From: an uncultured Bacilli bacterium
GTDB lineage: Bacteria > Bacillota_I > Bacilli_A > RF39 > UBA660
DNA length: 12,112 nt
Direction of reading: 5' to 3'
Assembly (NCBI GenBank): GCA_947853245.1
Contig: CANTWP010000093.1
Location: 1-12,112 of the forward strand
A program made the position numbers and the translations under genes. The notes below the pieces were generated by a model. That model was given only the letters and a program-made list of their open reading frames with translations. It was not told the origin of the DNA and did no database searches. Positions 4,972-11,281 of this stretch are shown here, one piece after another. Position 1 is the stretch's first letter; each line of letters starts with the position of its first letter.

Positions 4972-7280
4972 TTATATATCCTTTCAAATATTTCTTTATA
5001 ATTTTCCACAGGAATTATTTCTATATTATTTAATTGCTCTTTTGAAATATTTTCTATCTCTTTGATATTAGCCTTAGGTATAAATAAAGTATCAATTTTA
5101 TTTTTTAATGCTACTTCTACTTTATTTTCAATATTTCCAACGGGTAATATTTCACCTAAAAGAGATATTTCACCAGTCATAGATATATTATTAGGAATAA
5201 TTTGTTTTTTAAATATACTTATAATTGCGGTAGCAAGGCAAACTCCAATACTGGAACCATCTTTAGATATATCATATCTTGGTAAATTAATGTGAATATC
5301 ATTATTAATTAACTCTTTTACATCAATTCCAAATTCTGCAGCATGAGCTTTAATATAATTAAATGCTACCAAAGCACTTTCCTTTATTTCTCTGCCAACA
5401 TTTCCTGTTAAATTTAAATTACCAGAGCCATTAAAATAGTTAACTTCAACCGCGAAGATATCGCCACCATTTAAAGTATATGCTAAAGCATAAGCCTTAC
5501 CAATCATCGGTTGTGTTATTGACAAATAGTTTACTATTCTTTTACCTAAATATTTTGAAATATTATCTAAAGTAATTTTAATACTACTTACTTTAATATT
5601 GTTAATAACAATTGATTTAACAATTTTACGAATTATTTTAGATATCTGTCTTTCTAATTCTCTAACTCCATTTTCCTGCGTATAATATCTAATTATTTCT
5701 ACAATAGCATCTTCACTAAAATTAACATAATCAATATTTAAATTATGTTCTAAACATATATTAGGAATTATATGCTTTTTACAAATCTGTAACTTTTCCG
5801 ATTCAGTATATCCATCTATATAAATAATTTCTAAGCGGTCTTTTAAAGCTGGTGGAATATCCTCTACTTTATTAGCCGTTACAATAAACATTACATCTGA
5901 AAGATCATATTCTTCTTCTATGTAATTATCACTAAAATGTTTATTTTGTGTCTTATCTAAAACTTCTAATAATACATTAACAGGATCGCCCTTAACATCT
6001 TTACCCATTTTGTCAATTTCATCTATCAAAAATACTGGATTACTACTACCGCATCTTTTTAATCCTTGAATAATTCGACCTGGAGCGGCTCCAATATAAG
6101 TTCTTCTATGTCCCACAATTTCAGCTGGATCATTAACACCACCAACTGTTATCTTAACAAATTTTCTATTAATACTATTAGCAAGATTATAGGCAAATGT
6201 TGTTTTTCCTACCCCCGGAGGTCCTATTAAACATAATACTGGACTACTTACATTATTTGACATTCTTTTTACAGCGAGATATTCAATTATTCGACTTTTT
6301 GCTTCATCAATCCCATAATGTTTTTGATTTAAAGTACACATTACATCATGTAAATTATTATTATCAATAGTTTTTTTATTCCAAGGTAATTTTAATAAAT
6401 AATCAATATAATTTCTAACTACTCCAAATTCAAAAGAAGCAGTCATGTTTTCATATCTTCTTATTTCTTCTTGTAATCTTTCAATAACATAATCTGGTGC
6501 ATCTAATTTTTTAACAGCACTAGTCAAAACACTAATATCATCATTGATAAGTGAAGAATCTCCTAATTCTTCTTGTAACATCTTAATTTTTTCTCGCAAT
6601 AGATATTGTTTCTGATTATCTTCTATTCCACGTTGAATTTTTAAATCAATATTTTTTTCAATATCAAACTTTTGTTTTTCACTATATATATCCGCTAATA
6701 ACATCTCAAAACGACGAATACTATCAAATTCCTTTAAATATTCTAATAAGCGTTCATAAGATAATGGTAAATTAGGAACTATTAAATCTGTCATATCTTC
6801 CAAATTATTTATATTAGCTATATCTGTTAAAAAACTATTACTTATATAAGGAACTGTATGAACACATTCTTCCAATTCTCTATATAATTTTTTTATTAAG
6901 ATTTCTTCTTCTTGATTAGACACCATTGGATTAGAAACATTAGATATAATACTTTCTAATATTTCATCTGGTCTATTTAAATTCAAATATTCATGAATAA
7001 AAGCACGACTAATACCTTTTATTATAACTCTTGTTTTTCCATTAGGTAAATCAATTTTATGAATGATTTTAGCAATCACTCCAACATTAGATAAATCACT
7101 TAATTTAGGAGCTTGTTCTAATTTATTTAAGTTATATGAAATCAAAATAGTATTGTCATGAAAAAATTCTGCTTCACTAATAATATTTTTACTGATTTCA
7201 TTATCAAATTCTAATTTTACTTCACTCTTCGGAAATAAAATATTATTATTTAAAAGTACTGTTGGTAAACTAATCTTCAT
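4968..7280 (-). CDS. lon: ATP-dependent Lon protease (LonA type)
   Basis: Lon is a cytoplasmic hexameric AAA+ serine protease that degrades misfolded and regulatory proteins. The protein is 770 aa, normal for LonA. The N-terminal LON substrate-binding domain covers about 1-190, followed by a coiled-coil region (to about 240). Walker A GPPGVGKT is at 353-360, Walker B FLIDEID at 417-423. The C-terminal peptidase has KDGSSIG with catalytic Ser677 and LPVGNIENK with Lys720. The 43-residue Ser-Lys spacing matches Escherichia coli S679/K722, so the dyad is intact. The loop bases differ from the usual DGPSAG and GGxKEK. The ATG at 7280 is chosen because GGTGAT lies six bases upstream; a GTG at 7298 would overlap that site. 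It has a sigma-A promoter and is coupled to the next gene by ATGA. LonA is preferred over LonB because no membrane segment interrupts the AAA+ module. Confidence 0.97.
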   Translation of the reverse strand: MKISLPTVLLNNNILFPKSEVKLEFDNEISKNIISEAEFFHDNTILISYNLNKLEQAPKLSDLSNVGVIAKIIHKIDLPNGKTRVIIKGISRAFIHEYLNLNRPDEILESIISNVSNPMVSNQEEEILIKKLYRELEECVHTVPYISNSFLTDIANINNLEDMTDLIVPNLPLSYERLLEYLKEFDSIRRFEMLLADIYSEKQKFDIEKNIDLKIQRGIEDNQKQYLLREKIKMLQEELGDSSLINDDISVLTSAVKKLDAPDYVIERLQEEIRRYENMTASFEFGVVRNYIDYLLKLPWNKKTIDNNNLHDVMCTLNQKHYGIDEAKSRIIEYLAVKRMSNNVSSPVLCLIGPPGVGKTTFAYNLANSINRKFVKITVGGVNDPAEIVGHRRTYIGAAPGRIIQGLKRCGSSNPVFLIDEIDKMGKDVKGDPVNVLLEVLDKTQNKHFSDNYIEEEYDLSDVMFIVTANKVEDIPPALKDRLEIIYIDGYTESEKLQICKKHIIPNICLEHNLNIDYVNFSEDAIVEIIRYYTQENGVRELERQISKIIRKIVKSIVINNIKVSSIKITLDNISKYLGKRIVNYLSITQPMIGKAYALAYTLNGGDIFAVEVNYFNGSGNLNLTGNVGREIKESALVAFNYIKAHAAEFGIDVKELINNDIHINLPRYDISKDGSSIGVCLATAIISIFKKQIIPNNISMTGEISLLGEILPVGNIENKVEVALKNKIDTLFIPKANIKEIENISKEQLNNIEIIPVENYKEIFERIYK

Positions 7281-7311
7281 GCTAAAATCACCACTCACTA
7301 AATTGTTTTCT

Positions 7312-7340
7312 ATTATATAGCAAAAGATTAGAAAAGTCTA
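7312..7340 (-). promoter_or_regulatory. Sigma-A promoter of lon
   Basis: TAGACT (7335-7340), 17 bases, then a perfect TATAAT (7312-7317). The expected start is near 7305, leaving a 25-nt leader. The -35 box overlaps the loop and one stem arm of the preceding terminator. No CIRCE (HrcA) or CtsR heat-shock operator is visible. Confidence 0.65.
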
Positions 7341-7352
7341 TTACTTTTCTAA
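7321..7352 (-). terminator. Intrinsic terminator after the NodB-like gene
   Basis: A perfect 10-bp inverted repeat, TTAGAAAAGT (7328-7337) with ACTTTTCTAA (7343-7352), closes a 5-base loop. On the minus strand a modest U run (UCUUUUG) follows. The stem is AT-rich, so termination may be partial. Confidence 0.65.
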
Positions 7353-7363
7353 TTAAATAAAAT

Positions 7364-8194
7364 TTATTCTGTTAATAAGTTATCTAAGTTAACTACTCTG
7401 TATCCTTTAGATTTAATATAATCTAAAGTTGTGGCTAATTCTTTCGAAGTGTTTTTATTAATACTAATAGAAATAATACTTCCAGATTGAATATTTTTCA
7501 TTAAAGTAGCTAACAAATTATCATTGATCACTATACTTGGTAATATAGTATATTCCTTATTTTTAGAACAACTTTCTAGCAATTTTGTATTTTTTTCTTC
7601 ACTATAACAATAATGATTAATTTGTTTTGTATTAATTTTAATAATCGATTTAAATAAATCATTATTATCATCATATTTTAGTTTTCCGAAATTATATCCA
7701 GATCCAGACATATCTTTTATTTTATTAATATTAGAACTAGCCCAATCTGATGATACAAAAAAATTAGCTTGCATTTTATTCTTATTTAATAGCGCAACTA
7801 TATCATCTATTTTTTGATTATTATCAATCTTAAAAATAAGAGTTATCTGTTTTTTACTACGATTACCACTTACTACATATTTATCATAGTTATCAGTAAG
7901 AGATACCTCAGGAAGGATTGTTTTATAAACCATTAAATTAGTTTTATAAGAGCCAACTTTTTTCATGGCTTGATAACTCTCTTCAATATCAACTACTTTA
8001 CCACTTATCCCCGGTATAATCTCATCATTAAGTATCTTTGCATCAATACTAGCATATTCAAAAGTTTCTCTATTTTCCTTTAAAGAAGTCATAATTTCAT
8101 CATTATCCTTCATTATAGTTGAAGTTTTTTCAGTTAATATAAAGCTAAAACAGATTAAAACAGTTAAACCAATCATCTCTAAAGTTTTTTTCAA
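7364..8194 (-). CDS. Secreted NodB-fold protein lacking deacetylase catalytic residues
   Basis: The protein is about 276 aa. An N-terminal signal or anchor (MKKTLEMIGLTVLICFSFIL) leads into a linker and then a NodB-like barrel recognisable by its frame: QITLIFKID (strand 1), MQANFFVSS, SGYNFGKLK, SGSIISISINKN, and KSKGYRVVNLDNLL at the end. In active enzymes these positions read TFDDG, ATFF, GNHT and the last strand/helix. Here the metal/catalytic Asp pair (FKID, about 121-124) and the His pair (FGKLK) are gone. It is therefore probably an inactive deacetylase relative that binds glycan or scaffolds. The start chosen is a TTG at 8194, four bases after GGGTGAT. ATG at 8200 is possible but lies in the ribosome site, and a longer upstream form would lack one. 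A terminator follows it. Its function is unknown; an intact NodB enzyme is encoded about 6 kb away. Confidence 0.78.
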   Translation of the reverse strand: MKKTLEMIGLTVLICFSFILTEKTSTIMKDNDEIMTSLKENRETFEYASIDAKILNDEIIPGISGKVVDIEESYQAMKKVGSYKTNLMVYKTILPEVSLTDNYDKYVVSGNRSKKQITLIFKIDNNQKIDDIVALLNKNKMQANFFVSSDWASSNINKIKDMSGSGYNFGKLKYDDNNDLFKSIIKINTKQINHYCYSEEKNTKLLESCSKNKEYTILPSIVINDNLLATLMKNIQSGSIISISINKNTSKELATTLDYIKSKGYRVVNLDNLLTE

Positions 8195-8235
8195 ATACAT
8201 CACCCATTTAAATATATGAAATAAATATCTAAAAT

Positions 8236-8263
8236 CACACAAATTTAATAAAAACATACCATA
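8236..8263 (+). promoter_or_regulatory. Candidate sigma-K-like promoter of the Tyr/Pro-rich gene
   Basis: CATACCATA (8255-8263) matches the mother-cell -10 pattern CATANNNTA. A CACA with the AC at 8237-8238 lies about 16 bases upstream, as for sigma-K. The distance to the ribosome site (8271-8275) equals that of the sigma-E-like promoter before the spoVID-like gene. It is a weak motif in AT-rich DNA. Confidence 0.35.
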
Positions 8264-8279
8264 TTATGAAAGGAGAATT

Positions 8280-8540
8280 ATGATGAATCCAAATAACTAT
8301 AATTACAATCCAGGTTATCCAATGAATAACAATGTTAACTATCAAACAAGGCCAAACGTGAATAATATGAATCAAGATGAACGTTTAATCGGAGGGGGAT
8401 TTGCTTTTCCATTTTTATTAGGAGGAGTAACCGGGGCAGCTATAGCACCAGCTTTCTTTGGTGGCTATAATCGTCCTTATTATAACAATTATTACTATCC
8501 ACCATATAGACCTTACTATCCAGTTCCTTATTATAGATAA
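8280..8540 (+). CDS. Tyr/Pro/Asn-rich small protein, candidate spore coat protein
   Basis: The protein is 86 aa. Residues 1-33 are Asn/Tyr/Pro-rich and polar. Residues about 36-60 are a hydrophobic Gly/Ala-rich stretch (LIGGGFAFPFLLGGVTGAAI) with the look of a short membrane or aggregation segment. The last 25 residues are dominated by Tyr and Pro (RPYYNNYYYPPYRPYYPVPYYR). Such composition is common in spore coat and exosporium proteins, where tyrosines can be cross-linked; this assignment is by composition, not by family match. AGGAG lies four bases before the first ATG (8280) and seven before the second (8283), so the true start may be 8283. It is a plus-strand single gene between two minus-strand genes, with its own terminator and a possible sigma-K-like promoter. 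Confidence 0.85.
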   Translation: MMNPNNYNYNPGYPMNNNVNYQTRPNVNNMNQDERLIGGGFAFPFLLGGVTGAAIAPAFFGGYNRPYYNNYYYPPYRPYYPVPYYR

Positions 8541-8566
8541 AAGGTATTGAAATTCAATACCTTTTT
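8540..8566. terminator. Bidirectional intrinsic terminator
   Basis: A perfect 11-bp stem, AAAGGTATTGA (8540-8550) with TCAATACCTTT (8554-8564), has a 3-base loop. T runs flank it on the right and A runs on the left. It ends both the plus-strand Tyr/Pro-rich gene (stop at 8540) and the minus-strand surface protein gene (stop at 8565). Confidence 0.92.
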
Positions 8567-11231
8567 AATTTATCAATTCTATTTTTCTTCCTATTGTTCC
8601 AGCACTATTTCCTCCTAATAAGACTTCAGTTGGTACTGTAATTGTAGTATTAGCAGGTATAATTACTTCCCATACTTTTTCAAAATTATTATTCGTATGC
8701 CATTTACCAATAATATTTCTTTTATAATAATAATTTATATTATTATTCTTTGGAAATGCTACTATAGCTGAAGCAAGATCAGCATTATTAGCATAATAAG
8801 AATTTATGTAGTAAGCAATTCTTCTAGTACTGTTTGATGTGTTATTAATAATAATATTTTCAGTATAATGTACTGCCCAATTGCCCCAGTTACTTACTGT
8901 ATTGTTATATGTTATAGGCTTAATACAATCTGTACCTATTCCATTACCAAGTAAGTCATGTGTATACCAAGAATCTCTCTCATTAGAATTATTACTATAT
9001 TTTACATTTAAAGGCCCTTTAGGAGTATTATCAGTTATAGTAAATTGTACATCTGAAGTTAAATATGGTAATTTATTATAATATCCAGAATAAACTAATC
9101 TATTTTCATTACTATCCACATAATTATCACTTGTATCATAAGATGCTTTTGGTATACTAGAAGAATTATTAAAAATAAATGCTTCTACATTTAACTTATT
9201 GCTGGAAGTTACATTTAAAACTCCATCAATTACTGAAGTAGGAATAAATCCATTTGGTAAAGATGTTGTAAAATTACAAGCCCAATCAGACCAACCAGAG
9301 CCAGTTGAATAAACGTTTAAATATATCATAACACTACTATAGGGAGCCACTTCAAATGATTTTCCACTTAACTTACATGTTGAAAAACCATAATACTCTT
9401 TCCAAGTATCAATATATATATCACCATTGCCACGAACGATGCTTGAACCACATTTATTAATTTTTAAAGTTACAGAACTATCATTGGGATTATAAAATCT
9501 AATACCATATTTCATTTTCATAGAAACTTCTTCATTAACATAGTGTTCATAGTAAATTTCAGCTGTACCATTAATAAAATTACTATAAATAGATTTACCA
9601 CTATTATCAGTTAAATACTTGCTAAGTATTTTTTCTGGATTATTAATAAATATCCACTTACCATTAGTATTTGAAATAAACTCGTAATTAATTATCGGCG
9701 AAGTAATACTTTGAACGACTGCATAATATTTCGCTTTTAAAGTCAAATTTTGATTAACCGATTGATCAAAATTATACATACTATCATTTAAATACCAACC
9801 AATAAACTCATAACCGGATTTTGTTGGTGAATTTGGTTTGCTCGCTTTATTACCAGCTTCTATAGTTTGATCACTTATATTACCAGTTCCACCATCTAAA
9901 TCAAACTTAACAGTATAATATGTTGGAGCCAATTTTATCCAAGATGCAATCAATTTTATATCAGATGTTACAGGTATATTAAATGAATATAAATTGTCAT
10001 TTAAATACCAACCATTAAATGTATATCCTTGTCGTTGTGGAGTTCTAGGAGCAGTAACAATATTTCCTTTTTCCACAGTTTGTTTTGCAATAGTACCACT
10101 TCCACCGTTTAAATCAAACTCTACTTGATATCTCTCTGTCTCTTTTAATGACCATTTTGCTGTTAAAACAATATTTTGATTTACTGGAGTATTAAAATCA
10201 TATAATTTATCATTTAAATACCAACCAATAAATTCGTAACCTAGTTTAGTTGGATTGTTAAGTGGTTGTATAGCTAAAGAAGATTCTATTACAATTTGCT
10301 CTTTAAATTTACCAGATCCTCCATTTAAATCAAACGTTACTTCATATTTATTTGAATGAGAAAGTTCTAAATTTTCATTACTAGCACTTATTACGGTTTG
10401 GGTAGCAATAACAAAATTATATCCATCAAACACCCTTGCCTTAACAATCATATCTTTATCAATTTCAATTTTCTCTACTTGATTAGAGGTTTTATTCCAA
10501 TTGCCATTATCAATTTGATACTCAAAGACATAATTATCAACATCATTAGGATAAACAATAGTTAATATTTTATCATTAATTTCAAAAGTTGGAAGCGGTA
10601 ATTGTTTCAACGATATAATTGCATTTGCTTCAAACATTCCTTGTGATGTATAAGCAATAACTTTTATACGATAAACATCATATAATAATCCAGAATAAAT
10701 ATTATGGTTTAAATTTGATTCTTCTATTTTTCTATCATTTAGGTAATATTCATATTTATATACTAATAAATTCTGACTTAATACTGAAATATCTATTAAA
10801 TTCGATGTAACTGAATTTAACACAATAGATAGTTTTTTCTGTATTAATTTTGATTTTTCGTTATCTGAAAAATTTTCTAAATATTCTGTATGAACTTTAT
10901 CATTTGAATAATAAATATAAATTAATCCTTCAAAAGGATTCCCTGTTAGATTATCAATATACATAGTTTTACTATTATCATTACCCTTTAAATATCCATT
11001 AGTTACTAAACTATCCACACTAATATACATCTCATACCCCGACTTAAAGTATTCAATATTATCTAATCCATATTTATAAGCAGACATACGAATATTCTTA
11101 ATTAAACCTTCATGTATTTTAGTTGGAACATTTTTATTAATAATAAAAGATACACCAAAGAATAATGACACACAAATTATAACACCTATTATAATAATAA
11201 CATTTTTTTTATTAAAAAAGTTTATAATCAC
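8565..11231 (-). CDS. Large surface protein with pilin-like N-terminus and three InlB-type repeats
   Basis: The product is 888 aa if started at the GTG at 11231. Residues 9-32 are a strong hydrophobic anchor. Residues 40-125 contain SVDSLVTNGYLKG and DNLTGNPFEGLIYIYYSN, a pattern also seen in pilin-like proteins of Bacillota. Residues 210-280 look like an Ig/Fn3-type beta domain (DNYVFEYQIDNGNWNKT). Three InlB B-repeats (Listeria-Bacteroides type) follow at about 296-360, 368-431 and 439-502, each with FDLxGGxG and GWYLND. Residues 505-888 form a beta-rich region I do not recognise, with four Cys (594, 619, 652, 769) and several Trp. There is no LPXTG motif and no C-terminal membrane helix, so attachment would be by the N-terminal anchor. 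A role in adhesion is inferred. The start is uncertain: the good ribosome site GAGGTGGGTGAT overlaps the GTG, and only ATT or ATA lies where a start is expected. A bidirectional terminator follows. Confidence 0.85.
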   Translation of the reverse strand: MIINFFNKKNVIIIIGVIICVSLFFGVSFIINKNVPTKIHEGLIKNIRMSAYKYGLDNIEYFKSGYEMYISVDSLVTNGYLKGNDNSKTMYIDNLTGNPFEGLIYIYYSNDKVHTEYLENFSDNEKSKLIQKKLSIVLNSVTSNLIDISVLSQNLLVYKYEYYLNDRKIEESNLNHNIYSGLLYDVYRIKVIAYTSQGMFEANAIISLKQLPLPTFEINDKILTIVYPNDVDNYVFEYQIDNGNWNKTSNQVEKIEIDKDMIVKARVFDGYNFVIATQTVISASNENLELSHSNKYEVTFDLNGGSGKFKEQIVIESSLAIQPLNNPTKLGYEFIGWYLNDKLYDFNTPVNQNIVLTAKWSLKETERYQVEFDLNGGSGTIAKQTVEKGNIVTAPRTPQRQGYTFNGWYLNDNLYSFNIPVTSDIKLIASWIKLAPTYYTVKFDLDGGTGNISDQTIEAGNKASKPNSPTKSGYEFIGWYLNDSMYNFDQSVNQNLTLKAKYYAVVQSITSPIINYEFISNTNGKWIFINNPEKILSKYLTDNSGKSIYSNFINGTAEIYYEHYVNEEVSMKMKYGIRFYNPNDSSVTLKINKCGSSIVRGNGDIYIDTWKEYYGFSTCKLSGKSFEVAPYSSVMIYLNVYSTGSGWSDWACNFTTSLPNGFIPTSVIDGVLNVTSSNKLNVEAFIFNNSSSIPKASYDTSDNYVDSNENRLVYSGYYNKLPYLTSDVQFTITDNTPKGPLNVKYSNNSNERDSWYTHDLLGNGIGTDCIKPITYNNTVSNWGNWAVHYTENIIINNTSNSTRRIAYYINSYYANNADLASAIVAFPKNNNINYYYKRNIIGKWHTNNNFEKVWEVIIPANTTITVPTEVLLGGNSAGTIGRKIELIN
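9726..10346 (-). repeat. Three tandem InlB B-repeats (about 65 aa each)
   Basis: The units lie at about 10152-10346, 9939-10130 and 9726-9917, spaced 71-72 codons apart. Each encodes [YxVxFDLxGGxG]-[K/R]xGYxFxGWYLND-hydrophobic strand-AKW or similar. The codons for WYLND are nearly identical at the DNA level (plus-strand TCATTTAAATACCAACC occurs in all three). This suggests duplication and gives a substrate for recombination that could change copy number. Confidence 0.92.
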
Positions 11232-11258
11232 CCACCTCTTTTCTTTTTAAGTTTACCT

Positions 11259-11281
11259 AAAAAGAAGCTATCTAGCTTCTT
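11259..11281 (-). terminator. Intrinsic terminator overlapping the rny stop codon
   Basis: AAGAAGC (11262-11268) pairs with GCTTCTT (11275-11281), and the arms extend inward towards the loop. On the minus strand it runs into five U (11259-11263). The stop codon TAG (11268-11270) is inside the hairpin. Confidence 0.75.

Noticed and set aside
5255..5270. Possible loss of the Lon catalytic dyad (DGSSIG and GNIENK instead of DGPSAG and GGxKEK)
   Set aside because: Counting 43 residues from the second Ser reaches the retained Lys, the same spacing as E. coli S679-K722, so the dyad is present.
5062..5295. Plus-strand 77-codon open frame inside lon
   Set aside because: It lies opposite the conserved Lon peptidase domain and has no ribosome site; its sequence is the shadow of the lon coding strand.
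8209..8218. CATATATTTA as a sigma-E -10 for the NodB-like gene (minus strand)
   Set aside because: Only four bases separate it from the ribosome site, so the transcript would start inside that site, and no -35 match is found at the right distance.
8881..9081. Plus-strand 66-codon open frame inside the InlB-repeat gene
   Set aside because: Antisense shadow with no ribosome site or promoter; the opposite strand has a continuous long frame.
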